The notes: a model not told the origin generated them from the letters alone. Numbered from the stretch's first letter, positions 25,052 to 34,635 are shown. The stretch is 64,000 nt of DNA from JBNKFV01 sp050289485 (GCA_050289485.1 JBNKFV010000031.1:1-64000); one strand, 5' to 3'. Translations and numbers: made by a program.

Positions 25052-25639
25052 CTAGTGGCTGATCTCGGCCAGCAATGCACGTAATGCCAGTGCCCGGTGG
25101 CTCATCTGGCTCTTTTCGCTTTTTTCCAGCTCGGCAGAGCTGCATTGTTTCTTTTCAACCCAAAACAGCGGGTCGTAGCCAAACCCATTGTTGCCGCGGG
25201 GGGCGTGCAAAATACGGCCACGCCAGCGCCCTTGGCAAATAACGGGTACGGGGTCTTCGGCATGCTGCACTAGCGCCAGTGCACAGATGAATTGCGCCCC
25301 GCGCTGAGCCTCGGGAGTATCTTTCAGGGCCTGTAACAACTTGTCGTTATTAGCTTGATCAGTAGCGCCGATACCCGCGTAGCGGGCGGAATAGATGCCA
25401 GGGGCACCGCCCAGCGCGTCTACTGCCAGCCCAGAGTCGTCGGCAAGTGCTGGCAGGCCGCTAATGGCAGAGGCATGTCGGGCTTTGATCAGGGCATTTT
25501 CGATAAAGCTTAGGCCGGTTTCGTCGGCATCAGCAATGTCGAAAGCGGATTGCGGAATAACATCGAAACCACTCTCTGCGAGCATATGCTGAAACTCTTT
25601 GAGTTTACCGGTGTTGTTGCTGGCCAATACCACTTTCAT
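25052..25639 (-). CDS. rdgB: dITP/XTP pyrophosphatase
   Basis: A 195-residue nucleotide-pool sanitising enzyme hydrolysing dITP, ITP and XTP to monophosphates. Signature parts are SNNTGKLKEF (8-17), ADDSGLAVDALGGAPG (near 67-82) and NNGFGYDPLFW. I start at the ATG whose A is shared with the stop of the upstream DUF4426 gene; a GTG one codon earlier is the alternative. It is coupled to hemW downstream. Confidence 0.96.
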   Translation of the reverse strand: MKVVLASNNTGKLKEFQHMLAESGFDVIPQSAFDIADADETGLSFIENALIKARHASAISGLPALADDSGLAVDALGGAPGIYSARYAGIGATDQANNDKLLQALKDTPEAQRGAQFICALALVQHAEDPVPVICQGRWRGRILHAPRGNNGFGYDPLFWVEKKQCSSAELEKSEKSQMSHRALALRALLAEISH

Positions 25640-26088
25640 CACGGATCCAGGTACAGGGTTTTGCTGAGTTTGATATCGAACGCAGGCTCAGAAGGCGATG
25701 GTTTAATATTCACGTTAAAGTGCATTACTTCTTCATTGGTGAAGCGCACCGGCGCCAGATAATAAACCGTGTCTTTCTCTCGAATCTCCACAAACTCCAG
25801 CTTGCGTTGCTGTTGCATCAGGTTCACCGCATAGCCGGAAATTTCTACCGGTTTGCCGAGCCCGTTGGGGTGATTTTTATCGGTTACTACCACGTTGATA
25901 AACGCTTGGTCTTTGGCGCGAATCAGGTTGTAGGCTTTGGCAATATCCGGTTGTAAAAAACTGCTGTTGAATACGCTATGAAATACCTGGTAGTGGCCTT
26001 TGGTGGTTGACGCACCCTCTTGAGCATAAAGGTTTGTGGCCAGAATCAGGGCTAGCAATCCGCTGACCAGCACATGGATGATACGCAT
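25639..26088 (-). CDS. DUF4426 periplasmic protein
   Basis: A 149-residue exported protein of the DUF4426 family, function unknown. The ATG at 26088 follows GGAGAG by 4 bases and gives a clean signal peptide (MRIIHVLVSGLLALILATNLYAQ). The mature part is beta-rich and has no cysteine. It lies between metW and rdgB in the conserved block; its stop shares a base with the rdgB start. No enzymatic motif is seen. Confidence 0.85.
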   Translation of the reverse strand: MRIIHVLVSGLLALILATNLYAQEGASTTKGHYQVFHSVFNSSFLQPDIAKAYNLIRAKDQAFINVVVTDKNHPNGLGKPVEISGYAVNLMQQQRKLEFVEIREKDTVYYLAPVRFTNEEVMHFNVNIKPSPSEPAFDIKLSKTLYLDP

Positions 26089-26102
26089 AAGGCTCTCCAA
26101 AC

Positions 26103-26693
26103 TTACTTGGTTAAATGGTAAATGGCAGTGACGCCAAACAGGTTGGGATTAAGCTTCGTCAGCGCCTTATCGCTGGCACCCTCAGCGACCACTTGCCGGT
26201 GCAGGATATTGATATGTTTTTCCCTGCACAGCACTTCGAAATCATCGAAGGTGCAGAAGTGGATGTTAGGGGTGTCGTACCATTCATAGGGTAGCAGATC
26301 CGACACCGGCATACGCCCTTTTACCGCCAAATGCAGCCGCGCTTTCCAGTGCCCGAAGTTGGGGAAGGTAACGATGCATTCTTTACCGATACGCAACATA
26401 TCATCCAGTACCAGGTGTGGGGCGTGCATGGTTTGCAGTGCCTGGGTCATGATGACCGTATCGAAACTGTTGTCGGTAAAGTTGGAGAGGCCGTCGTCGA
26501 GATTCTGCTCAATCACATTTACGCCTTTGGCGATACAGGTGTTGATGTGGTCGGGGTCGATCTCCAGCCCGTAACCGGTTACCTGCTTGTGGTCGGCCAG
26601 GTTTTTCAGCAGGGTGCCATCGCCGCAACCCAGGTCTAATACCCGGCTGCCGGGGGGGACCCACGCTTGGATAATGCTTAAATCAATGCGCAT
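26103..26693 (-). CDS. metW: MetW, methionine biosynthesis protein
   Basis: A 196-residue protein with a methyltransferase-like fold (VLDLGCGDGTLL at 18-29). It forms a complex with MetX that is needed for full homoserine acyltransferase activity in several proteobacteria. The start at 26693 overlaps the metX end by 11 bases. A longer reading frame upstream lies inside metX and is not used. Its adjacency to metX confirms the call. Confidence 0.93.
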   Translation of the reverse strand: MRIDLSIIQAWVPPGSRVLDLGCGDGTLLKNLADHKQVTGYGLEIDPDHINTCIAKGVNVIEQNLDDGLSNFTDNSFDTVIMTQALQTMHAPHLVLDDMLRIGKECIVTFPNFGHWKARLHLAVKGRMPVSDLLPYEWYDTPNIHFCTFDDFEVLCREKHINILHRQVVAEGASDKALTKLNPNLFGVTAIYHLTK

Positions 26694-27855
26694 GCTGCCC
26701 CTCCACATCAATGTTGGCCATGTAGCGGGAAAATAGCGCTTGGTAGCGTTCAATGGGCACCAAAAAGGCATCGTGGCCGTAGTTGGACTCTACCTCGGCA
26801 TAGCTGACCGGCTTGTTGGCGGCAATCAGAGCGTTAACGATTTCTCGCGAGCGCTCGGGTGCAAAACGCCAGTCGGTGGTAAACGACACGACCAGAAACT
26901 TACACTGTGCCTGCTGAAAGGCCTGTGCTGGGTCGTCGTTATACTCGCGGGCAAGGTCGAAGTAATCCAGAGCTTTGGTCATCAAGATATAGGTGTTGGC
27001 GTCGAATTTGTCGGAGAAAACTTCACCCTGATAGCGCAGATAGCTTTCGATCTGAAACTCCACCGGTTCTTCAATGCCCTGTTCGAAGGAACCTGAGCGC
27101 AACTCGCGACCAAACTTCTGGCCCATACCATCGTCCGAGAGGTAGGTAATGTGGCCAATCATGCGCGCGACCGACAAGCCTTTCTTCGGGTAAGTCCCTT
27201 TTAACAGGTAGTCACCGTTGTGGTAGTCGGGGTCGGAGGTAATGGCCTGCCGGGCGGTTTCATTAAAGGCAATATTCTGCGCAGTCAGCTTCATGGCCGA
27301 GGCGATGACCACGCAATGGCGCACCCGCTCTGGGTACTCCAGCGCCCAGCGCATGGCTTGCATGCCGCCCAAGCTACCACCTATCACAGCAGCCCATTGG
27401 CCAATGCCCAAGTGGTCTGCCAGTTTGGCCTGGCTGTTGACCCAGTCACGCACACGCAGCATGGGAAACGCTGCGCCCCATGGCTGGTCGGTAGCCGGAT
27501 TAATGCTGGTGGGGCCGGTCGAGCCATCGCAGCCACCCAGATTGTTGAGGCTGACCACGAAGAATCGATTGGTATCAATGGGCTTACCTGGGCCAATGTA
27601 GTGATCCCACCAGCCGGGCTTAGTGTCTTCCGGGTGATGGTAACCCGCGGCATGGTGATTGCCAGACAGGGCATGGCAGATAAGCACCGCATTTGAGCGT
27701 GTTGCGTTCAGCTCGCCATAGGTTTCATACACCAGTTGCCACTCGTTGAGTGTGCGGCCGCTGGCCAAGGACAGGGGTTCGGTAAAGGTGACGCTTTGTG
27801 GTGCGACAATGCCTACCGAGCCCGCTGGGGCCGCCGATGCGTTATGTGCACTCAT
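26683..27855 (-). CDS. metX: homoserine O-acyltransferase MetX
   Basis: A 390-residue alpha/beta hydrolase acylating L-homoserine at the start of methionine biosynthesis. The nucleophile is in GGSLGGMQ (Ser161); the acid and base are expected in FTTDWRFAP and NYGHDAF. In gammaproteobacteria the MetX-MetW pair often uses succinyl-CoA rather than acetyl-CoA; the sequence alone does not settle which. I choose the ATG at 27855, with GGA ten bases upstream, over a TTG five codons earlier that overlaps yggT. Confidence 0.94.
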   Translation of the reverse strand: MSAHNASAAPAGSVGIVAPQSVTFTEPLSLASGRTLNEWQLVYETYGELNATRSNAVLICHALSGNHHAAGYHHPEDTKPGWWDHYIGPGKPIDTNRFFVVSLNNLGGCDGSTGPTSINPATDQPWGAAFPMLRVRDWVNSQAKLADHLGIGQWAAVIGGSLGGMQAMRWALEYPERVRHCVVIASAMKLTAQNIAFNETARQAITSDPDYHNGDYLLKGTYPKKGLSVARMIGHITYLSDDGMGQKFGRELRSGSFEQGIEEPVEFQIESYLRYQGEVFSDKFDANTYILMTKALDYFDLAREYNDDPAQAFQQAQCKFLVVSFTTDWRFAPERSREIVNALIAANKPVSYAEVESNYGHDAFLVPIERYQALFSRYMANIDVEGQHAH

Positions 27856-27859
27856 AGGT

Positions 27860-28453
27860 TTATATTCCAATCACCAGTGCTCTGGCTGATGGGGTCATAC
27901 CGGCAAGGCCAGCCAGCCAGCCAATCACAATGTTGATTACCTGAAGTGTCAGAAACGCAAAGATAGGAGTGATATCAATGCCGCCCATAGGCGGCAGCAG
28001 GCGTCGAAATGGCGCCATCGCCGGTTCCATCAGCTGCCGTAATAGCTGCAGGGCTGGGTGATGGCTGTAGGGGGCTATCCAGCTAAACACGATACTGATC
28101 AACAAACCCCAAAAGTAGATACTGGTGACAAAACTCAGCAAACCAATGCTCACCCATACCAGCACAGTGGCAGGGTTAAGAAAGCCGCCATAAGCCAGCA
28201 TCGTCAATTCGGTCGCCACCCAGCTGATGGCTACGGCCAGCAGTATAGAGGCCAAGTCGATGCCGTAGATGCCAGGAATCACTTTGCGTAGGGGTATTAA
28301 CAACGGGTTTGTGAGCCTGACTACTGTCTGCGAAATGGGGTTGTAAAAGTCTGCCCGTGCTACCTGTAGCAAAAAGCGCACAATGACGATAAACAGATAC
28401 AGCGAACCGAGGGTTTGTACGATCAGCCGAATAATGTCTGGCAATGGGCCCAT
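27860..28453 (-). CDS. yggT: YggT family inner-membrane protein
   Basis: A 197-residue protein with two copies of the YGGT unit, each two membrane helices ending in LRxLxPxxGxxD (RKVIPGIYGIDLAS and RRLLPPMGGIDITP). The function is poorly known; proposed roles are osmotic tolerance and envelope assembly. It sits between proC and metX as in Pseudomonas. A GGAAG ribosome site precedes the ATG. Confidence 0.93.
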   Translation of the reverse strand: MGPLPDIIRLIVQTLGSLYLFIVIVRFLLQVARADFYNPISQTVVRLTNPLLIPLRKVIPGIYGIDLASILLAVAISWVATELTMLAYGGFLNPATVLVWVSIGLLSFVTSIYFWGLLISIVFSWIAPYSHHPALQLLRQLMEPAMAPFRRLLPPMGGIDITPIFAFLTLQVINIVIGWLAGLAGMTPSARALVIGI

Positions 28454-28506
28454 GGTATCTTCCTTAGTTAGATAGCCGTTTTAGTCAATTGTTTTTGTTG
28501 TATCAC

Positions 28507-29328
28507 TTACTTGCCAAGCTCGTCGGCCATGGCTTTCGCCCGATCTGCCGCTGCCCGCATAGCTTTTTCCACAATCTCGCTATAGTCGTGGTCAGTAAAT
28601 GTTTTGATGGCTTGCGCCGTGGTACCACCGGGGGACGTCACGCGGCGGCGCAGCTCAGCCGGCGGTTCACCACTTTTAATGGCCAGGGTCGCGGCGCCCA
28701 GTGCCGTTTGCAGCGTGAGTTGGCGAGCAGTGTCTTCTGATAAGCCGAGCTTGACACCAGCTGCAATCATCGACTCCATCATCAGAAAGTAATAGGCTGG
28801 GCCGCTGCCAGATACGGCAATCACTGCGTCCATTTCCTCTTCGGCATTGAGCCAGGTAACCAGTCCAACCGCTGCCATCACTTGTTCGGCCGCCTGGCGT
28901 TGCGCTGATGTCACGTTCTCAGTGGCAAACAGAGCGCTGGCGCCCAGGTGCACTTGCGACGGCGTGTTCGGCATGCACCGTACGATGGGGGCGTCACGTT
29001 CCAGCCATCGAGATAGGCTGTCACAGCTGATGCCGGCAGCGATAGAGACTAGCAGAGCATCTTTTGGCAAGTGCAGGCGAATTTCCTGCGCCACCGACTT
29101 CATTACCTGGGGTTTTACGGCTAATACGACAATGTCTGCAGTGCTGATGGCTTCAATGTTGCTGGCGTTGGTATCGACACCGAAGTCGCGACTAAACCGT
29201 TCGCGGGTTTTTTCGCTGGGAGCAGCAGCACTGATATAGGCACTGGGGTAGCCGTTTTCAATGAGGCCGCCGATAATACTGTAGGCCATATTGCCGGCGC
29301 CGATAAAGGCCAAATGTGGATGTGTCAC
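28507..29328 (-). CDS. proC: pyrroline-5-carboxylate reductase
   Basis: The 273-residue enzyme reducing pyrroline-5-carboxylate to proline with NAD(P)H. An N-terminal Rossmann motif FIGAGNMAYSIIGGL (8-22) and the C-terminal signature with SPGGTTAQAIKTF are present. The start is a GTG overlapping the yggS stop by 4 bases (GTGA), so the two are coupled. Confidence 0.96.
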   Translation of the reverse strand: MTHPHLAFIGAGNMAYSIIGGLIENGYPSAYISAAAPSEKTRERFSRDFGVDTNASNIEAISTADIVVLAVKPQVMKSVAQEIRLHLPKDALLVSIAAGISCDSLSRWLERDAPIVRCMPNTPSQVHLGASALFATENVTSAQRQAAEQVMAAVGLVTWLNAEEEMDAVIAVSGSGPAYYFLMMESMIAAGVKLGLSEDTARQLTLQTALGAATLAIKSGEPPAELRRRVTSPGGTTAQAIKTFTDHDYSEIVEKAMRAAADRAKAMADELGK

Positions 29329-30047
29329 TGGGTATCACCTGTTGTTGCTGAATGTGCGGGCGCCTGTCGCGCCCCGAAAATATCGGTGCCTATACGTACC
29401 AGGGTGGCACCTTCGTAAATCGCTGCTTCAAGATCGCCAGACATGCCCATTGACAGTGTGTCGAGCGGCTGCAACGGCAATTGCGTTTTGAGTGCCTGCA
29501 ACAGGGTAGCTACTCGTTTGAAGGCCGCGCGAGCTTCGTCCATGTCTGTACATGGCTTGGGTATCGCCATTAAACCACGTAAACGCAGGTTCGGCAGTTC
29601 GCTGCACGCTGTTGCCAGGGCCAGTAGCTCTCTGGGTAAAACACCGGACTTGGTGTCTTCGTTGTCTATATTAACCTGCAGGCAAATATTCAATGGTTTG
29701 CCGGTACCGCGCTGGTCATTTAAACGCTGCGCGATTTTATACCGATCAACACTGTGAACCCAGTCAAAATGCTCGGCGATAGGGCGTGTTTTGTTCGATT
29801 GAATCGGGCCAATAAAGTGCCAGACCAGTGTGAGATCGCTCAAGTCGGCCTGTTTTTCCAACGCTTCCTGCAAGTAGTTTTCGCCAAAGTGTTGTTGCCC
29901 GGCGTTATGGGCCTGGCGAACAGCGCTGGCTGGCTGGGTTTTGGAGACCGCCAGCAGACAAACCTCGTCGGCTGAGCGGCCAATGGTTTGGCAGGCTTGG
30001 GTAATACGGTTTTGCACTGCCACTAGGCGGTCTTGGATGTTATGCAT
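29325..30047 (-). CDS. yggS: PLP homeostasis protein YggS
   Basis: A 240-residue single-domain PLP-binding protein (alanine-racemase barrel fold) that buffers pyridoxal phosphate; mutants show altered amino-acid pools. The PLP lysine lies in LLAVSKTQPA (about 36) and the block GENYLQEA follows. It is the first gene of a yggS-proC-yggT-metX-metW run and is divergent from pilT, a conserved arrangement. Confidence 0.95.
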   Translation of the reverse strand: MHNIQDRLVAVQNRITQACQTIGRSADEVCLLAVSKTQPASAVRQAHNAGQQHFGENYLQEALEKQADLSDLTLVWHFIGPIQSNKTRPIAEHFDWVHSVDRYKIAQRLNDQRGTGKPLNICLQVNIDNEDTKSGVLPRELLALATACSELPNLRLRGLMAIPKPCTDMDEARAAFKRVATLLQALKTQLPLQPLDTLSMGMSGDLEAAIYEGATLVRIGTDIFGARQAPAHSATTGDTQ

Positions 30048-30236
30048 ATACTGAATAAGCTAGTTTGAGCATGATTGCCGATGTCTACACAGCCAAATGC
30101 TTAGCCGATTGCGACATACAGGTTGACCAGAGCGCCAACCGGTTCACGGCGTGAATAAAAATTTGGCCGCATACTAACATTATGTGCCTTAAAACTTCAG
30201 GGTTTTGGCAAAACTTCAACCAGTAAGGGTTTGTCT
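30048..30236. promoter_or_regulatory. divergent promoter region yggS/pilT
   Basis: A 189-bp gap between divergent start codons. It must hold both promoters. I see no strong sigma-70 or sigma-54 element and no convincing palindrome. Confidence 0.35.
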
Positions 30237-31271
30237 ATGGATATTACGGAACTTCTCGCCTTTAGTTCCAAGCAGGGCGCTTCGGATTTGCACTTGTCTG
30301 CCGGTCTGCCCCCCATGATTCGTGTTGACGGTGATGTACGCCGCATCAACTTGCCCCCAATGGAGCACAAGCAGGTTCATGGTCTCATCTACGAGATCAT
30401 GAACGACAAACAGCGTAAGGATTTCGAAGAATTTCTCGAAACCGATTTCTCGTTTGAAGTGCCGGGCGTGGCGCGCTTTCGTGTTAACGCCTTTAACCAG
30501 AATCGGGGTGCGGGTGCGGTATTTCGTACCATTCCCTCAAAGGTTCTGACCATGGAAGAGTTGGGCATGGGACAGGTGTTTCGCGATGTGTGTGCCGTAC
30601 CCCGTGGTTTGGTGCTGGTTACCGGGCCTACCGGTTCTGGTAAGTCGACAACGCTGGCAGCCATGATGGACTACATTAACGACCACAAATACGAACATAT
30701 TCTTACCATCGAAGATCCCATCGAATTTGTGCATGAAAGTAAGAAGTGTCTGGTGAATCAGCGTGAAGTGCATCGCGATACGCTGGGGTTTGCTGAAGCC
30801 CTGCGTTCTGCCCTGCGGGAAGACCCGGATATTATCCTGGTAGGTGAGATGCGTGACCTGGAAACCATTCGCCTAGCGTTAACCGCTGCAGAAACTGGCC
30901 ACTTGGTGTTTGGCACCTTGCACACCACCTCGGCGGCGAAAACCATTGACCGTATTGTTGACGTGTTTCCGGCCAATGAAAAGTCGATGGTGCGCTCCAT
31001 GCTGTCGGAATCGTTACAGGCAGTGGTTTCGCAAACGCTAATGAAACGTATTGGCGGTGGCCGTGTGGCAGCCCACGAAATTATGCGCGGCACGCCGGCG
31101 ATTCGTAACCTGATTCGTGAAGATAAAGTGGCGCAGATGTATTCGGCGATTCAAACCGGTGGCAGCCTGGGCATGCAGACCATGGACCAGTGTTTGTCTG
31201 ATCTGGTGGCGCGACGGGTGATCAGTACCGAAGCGGCCCGTGAAAAAGCCAAAATGCCGGAAAACTTTTAA
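30237..31271 (+). CDS. pilT: type IV pilus retraction ATPase PilT
   Basis: A 344-residue hexameric ATPase that powers pilus retraction and twitching. An N-terminal PAS-like domain, Walker A GPTGSGKST (130-138), the Asp and His boxes (EDPIEFVH and GTLHTTSA), Walker B and the C-terminal PilT hallmark AIRNLIRE are all present. I start at the ATG at 30237, 7 bases after AAGGG; a TTG two codons upstream is less likely. pilU follows 59 bp later. Confidence 0.98.
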   Translation: MDITELLAFSSKQGASDLHLSAGLPPMIRVDGDVRRINLPPMEHKQVHGLIYEIMNDKQRKDFEEFLETDFSFEVPGVARFRVNAFNQNRGAGAVFRTIPSKVLTMEELGMGQVFRDVCAVPRGLVLVTGPTGSGKSTTLAAMMDYINDHKYEHILTIEDPIEFVHESKKCLVNQREVHRDTLGFAEALRSALREDPDIILVGEMRDLETIRLALTAAETGHLVFGTLHTTSAAKTIDRIVDVFPANEKSMVRSMLSESLQAVVSQTLMKRIGGGRVAAHEIMRGTPAIRNLIREDKVAQMYSAIQTGGSLGMQTMDQCLSDLVARRVISTEAAREKAKMPENF

Positions 31272-31330
31272 GCGTAGCCCCATTAACCCGCTGATACAGC
31301 GGCTTTGAACGACTAACTGCGGAGCACACC

Positions 31331-32473
31331 ATGGATTTTGATCGCCTGCTGACCCTGATGGTAGAAAAGGGTGCGTCAGACTTGTTTATTACTGCGGGGG
31401 TTCCGCCTTCGTTAAAAATTCACGGCAAAATTGTACCCGTGACTACCACACCGTTGTCGCCGGAAAAAACCCGTGAAACGGTGTTGAGTGTGATGAATGA
31501 AAAGCAGCGGGCAGAATACCTTGATTCCAAAGAGCTAAACTTTGCCATCAGTGCTCGGGGTATTGGCCGTTTTCGTTGCAGTGCGTTTTACCAGCGTAAC
31601 CTCACCGGCATGGTGTTGCGACGCATCGAAACCACTATCCCGCGTATTGATGATTTGGGCTTGCCGCAAATTATTAAAGATCTGGCCATGACCAAACGTG
31701 GCCTGGTGATTTTCGTCGGGGCAACCGGTACCGGTAAATCCACCTCGTTGGCATCCATGTTGGGGCACCGCAACCGCAACAGTAAAGGCCATATTATTTC
31801 CATCGAAGACCCCATCGAATTTATCCATCAGCATCAGGGTTGTATCGTTACCCAGCGTGAAGTGGGGCTGGATACCGACTCCTTTGAAATTGCGTTGAAA
31901 AACACCCTACGGCAGGCGCCAGATGTCATTCTGATTGGCGAGGTACGGTCACGAGAAACCATGGATCATGCCATCGCATTCGCAGAAACCGGCCATTTGT
32001 GTCTCTGCACCCTGCACGCCAATAATGCTAACCAGGCGCTCGACCGTATTATTCACTTCTTCCCGGCTGACCGGCACTCGCAGCTGTGGATGGACTTGTC
32101 ATTGAACCTGCGTGCTATTGTGGCTCAGCAGCTGATCCCTACACCCGATGGACAGGGGCGCCGTGCTTGTTTAGAGGTGTTGCTCAATACGCCGTTAGCG
32201 GCGGATATCATTCGTAAGGGCGAAGTGCACGAGCTGAAAGAGTTGATGAAAAAGTCTACCGAACTGGGTATGCAAACGTTCGATCAGGCGTTGTACGAAC
32301 TCTACACCCAAGGCGAGATCACTTACGAAGACGCCCTCGCGCATGCGGATTCAGCCAACGACCTGCGTTTGATGATTAAGCTTGGTGCCGAAACCGATGC
32401 GGATTATCTCTCGAATGCGGCTAATGAGTTGTCATTGGAAGAGGATGATAGTGGTCGAACCCGTCGTTTTTAG
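31331..32473 (+). CDS. pilU: PilT-dependent retraction ATPase PilU
   Basis: A 380-residue PilT paralogue that boosts retraction force together with PilT. Walker A is GATGTGKST (near 138), and SIEDPIEFIH and TLHANNANQALDR follow. The C-terminal tail is longer and more acidic than in PilT, as in other PilU proteins. It is co-oriented with pilT and convergent with ruvX, with a palindromic element at the junction. Confidence 0.97.
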   Translation: MDFDRLLTLMVEKGASDLFITAGVPPSLKIHGKIVPVTTTPLSPEKTRETVLSVMNEKQRAEYLDSKELNFAISARGIGRFRCSAFYQRNLTGMVLRRIETTIPRIDDLGLPQIIKDLAMTKRGLVIFVGATGTGKSTSLASMLGHRNRNSKGHIISIEDPIEFIHQHQGCIVTQREVGLDTDSFEIALKNTLRQAPDVILIGEVRSRETMDHAIAFAETGHLCLCTLHANNANQALDRIIHFFPADRHSQLWMDLSLNLRAIVAQQLIPTPDGQGRRACLEVLLNTPLAADIIRKGEVHELKELMKKSTELGMQTFDQALYELYTQGEITYEDALAHADSANDLRLMIKLGAETDADYLSNAANELSLEEDDSGRTRRF

Positions 32474-32481
32474 CCGATGCT

Positions 32482-32513
32482 ATTAACCCGGCAAGAATGA
32501 TTGTCGGGTTAAT
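32482..32513. repeat. 32-nt REP-like palindrome between pilU and ruvX
   Basis: The stem ATTAACCCG/CGGGTTAAT has inner GCAA/TTGT pairing. It is almost identical, in inverted orientation, to the palindrome upstream of ppk1. It overlaps the ruvX stop codon and separates convergent genes, so it could also stop transcription, though no T-tract is present. Confidence 0.6.
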
Positions 32514-32937
32514 AGTCAGATTCTGGTTGGCTGGTGAGCCAGCTTTCCAGAATCAGGCGGGCAGCCAGTGAGTCGATAGGGTTTTCTCGGTAGTTGCCCT
32601 TGTGCCCGTCTTCTCGGGCAATGGTTTTTGCCTCGCGGGTTGATAATCGCTCATCCATCAGTGCTGTTTTGATCCCAAAGCGACCATTCAGGCGGTTGGC
32701 AAATTTGCGTGCACGCTGGCTTAGCTCTGAGTCGGACCCGTCCATATTGAGTGGCAGTCCGATGACGGCCAGCGCAGGCTGCCATTCCTTTAGTAGCTGG
32801 TTTATCTGATCCCAATTGGGTACCCCGTCGCGGGCTTTTAAGGGCGCGAGTTCGCTGGCGCTGCCGATAAGGCTTTGGCCGATGGCAACCCCAATATTTT
32901 TAACGCCGTAATCAAAGCCTATGACGTATGCGCTCAT
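32509..32937 (-). CDS. ruvX: YqgF/RuvX family RNase H-like protein
   Basis: A 142-residue RNase H-fold protein implicated in pre-16S rRNA 5' processing and in recombination. The N-terminal FDYGVKNIGVAIGQ and DERLSTREA motifs carry the acidic active-site residues. It lies directly after yqgE, the conserved order. Confidence 0.95.
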   Translation of the reverse strand: MSAYVIGFDYGVKNIGVAIGQSLIGSASELAPLKARDGVPNWDQINQLLKEWQPALAVIGLPLNMDGSDSELSQRARKFANRLNGRFGIKTALMDERLSTREAKTIAREDGHKGNYRENPIDSLAARLILESWLTSQPESDY

Positions 32938-32973
32938 AGCCGCAATGTTTCCTTTGGATAGGTCGCGGTGGTG

Positions 32974-33570
32974 TCAGGCGTGACCTGATGTGGGCGCGAT
33001 AAGGTTGAGGTCGACGCCCAGTTGCTGAGAGGCCAATTGCCAACGCAGCTCAATGGGGATGTCGAAAATCAGGCTGCTGTCTGCCGGCAGGGTAATCCAG
33101 CTGTTTTCTTCTAACTCTTGCTCAAGCTGGCCTGCCTCCCAGCCCGCATAACCGAGAATAAACAGGTATTTTTCTGGGCCTTTGTTCTGGGCAATGGCTT
33201 CGAGAATATCTTTCGACGCGGTAAGGCTGAGTTCTTCTGAGATTTCCATGGTGGAATCCCATTGGCTGTCGTTAGTGTGTAAGACAAAGCCGCGCTCCAT
33301 TTGCACTGGCCCGCCACACAATACTTGCTGAGCCGCCGTCTCGTCGTTGGTGGGAATCTCCATCTGTTCGAAAACGTCGCCAATAGTCAGTGTGAGAGGA
33401 TGGTTGATAATCAGCCCCATGGCGCCATTTTCACTGTGCTCACAAATGTACGTCAGCGTTTGGCCAAACAAAGGATCTTTTAGGCTGGGCATCGCCAGCA
33501 AAAAATGATTGCGTAAACTGTTGTCCGTTCCGCTGAAGTGTAATGTGGGTGAATCAGATGCTGTTTTCAT
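32974..33570 (-). CDS. algH: YqgE/AlgH family protein
   Basis: A 198-residue protein of the YqgE/AlgH family, first noted for an effect on alginate transcription in Pseudomonas; its molecular role is unclear. The block NHFLLAMPSLKDPLFGQTLTYICEH lies near the N-terminus and GYAGWEAGQLEQEL further on. I start at the ATG at 33570, because the upstream 27 codons are unlike the family; no good ribosome site is visible for either start. It sits between tonB and ruvX. Confidence 0.92.
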   Translation of the reverse strand: MKTASDSPTLHFSGTDNSLRNHFLLAMPSLKDPLFGQTLTYICEHSENGAMGLIINHPLTLTIGDVFEQMEIPTNDETAAQQVLCGGPVQMERGFVLHTNDSQWDSTMEISEELSLTASKDILEAIAQNKGPEKYLFILGYAGWEAGQLEQELEENSWITLPADSSLIFDIPIELRWQLASQQLGVDLNLIAPTSGHA

Positions 33571-33671
33571 AGTAGTAAGTATGGGGTGCCTTGAAGCGAA
33601 AACAAGTCTATTGAGTGACTTTCTTAACGGTGTACGCTGTTTTTGGGCCAAGTGATCAAGGCGATGTGCCT

Positions 33672-34550
33672 TTACAGCTCTGTACTCAGCCCTGTGATAT
33701 CAAACCGCCAGGTGCGAATGATCTCTAACTGGTCGGCATTTTTCCGGATTTCGGGTGGAAATGGTGGAAACGGCGACGAAAGGTGAACGATTTGTAATGC
33801 CGCGTCATCGAGAATGGAGTGGCCTGAAGACTGCAGAATCTCGGCACTGTCGATAGTACCGTTGGCGTTTACTATCACCGACAGCCTCAGCTTTCCGTAG
33901 GTTTTATCTTTCAGTGCCTGCTCGGGATAATTGCGATTGCCGACAAACTCAACCTTACTGGCCCATTTGTAAAGGTATTCGGCATCGTAGGCGGCTTTTG
34001 TGGATACCGAGGTAAGGCGACGAATACGTGGACGTTTTGCGTAGGCTTGCCGTTGCTGATCGAGCTTGGCCCGCAAACTGGCAATTTCCAGGTTGCGCAG
34101 CTCTACATCGTTCAGTTCACCCGTTACATCTTCTGGTTTAAACGGGTCGGGCTCTTCCACCTTGGCGAGTTTGAAATCACTGTTTGCGGTGGTAGTGACT
34201 TGATCTTGAATGACTTGAAGGTTGGCTTGTGCGGCTTTCACCGAGGGCAGTGGCGTAACCTCGTTAATCTGGCTGTCAGCAAATTCGGCTTTCTGGCGGG
34301 TGCTTAGCTCACGGGCCTCGTTGGCGCTGCCACTGGCCTGTTGGTTTGTCTGGGCGAGGTAATCTGCCTTGTCGGGCTCTTGTTCTGACTTGTGGGTGGC
34401 TAGAGTGATCTCCAGCGTAGGTGAGAGTTGCTGACTGAAGTTTACGCCAAAGGTCACCCCAAAAATCACCAGTGCATGGGCTGCCAGCGCCATAAAAATG
34501 GTAAAACTCAGGCGTTCTGAAGTGGCAGAAGGTGCGACATCAATGGCCAT
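33672..34550 (-). CDS. TonB-family energy transducer
   Basis: A 292-residue protein anchored by one N-terminal helix (about 14-36). It has a long Q/A/E-rich periplasmic spacer with a short coiled coil (near 150-175) and a C-terminal TonB domain (about 195-290; YPEQALKDKTYGKLRLSVIVN and ILQSSGHSILDDAAL). The proline-rich spacer of classical TonB is missing. The position between gshB and yqgE matches Pseudomonas TonB3, which is linked to twitching motility. No exbB/exbD are nearby. Confidence 0.88.
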   Translation of the reverse strand: MAIDVAPSATSERLSFTIFMALAAHALVIFGVTFGVNFSQQLSPTLEITLATHKSEQEPDKADYLAQTNQQASGSANEARELSTRQKAEFADSQINEVTPLPSVKAAQANLQVIQDQVTTTANSDFKLAKVEEPDPFKPEDVTGELNDVELRNLEIASLRAKLDQQRQAYAKRPRIRRLTSVSTKAAYDAEYLYKWASKVEFVGNRNYPEQALKDKTYGKLRLSVIVNANGTIDSAEILQSSGHSILDDAALQIVHLSSPFPPFPPEIRKNADQLEIIRTWRFDITGLSTEL

Positions 34551-34635
34551 AAATGCTGTGTTCCAATGCAGTGTTTGGTGCAGGCTGCCAGCTGAGTGTA
34601 TTGCTCAAGCAGGCTGCACCACTTATCAACAGGCG

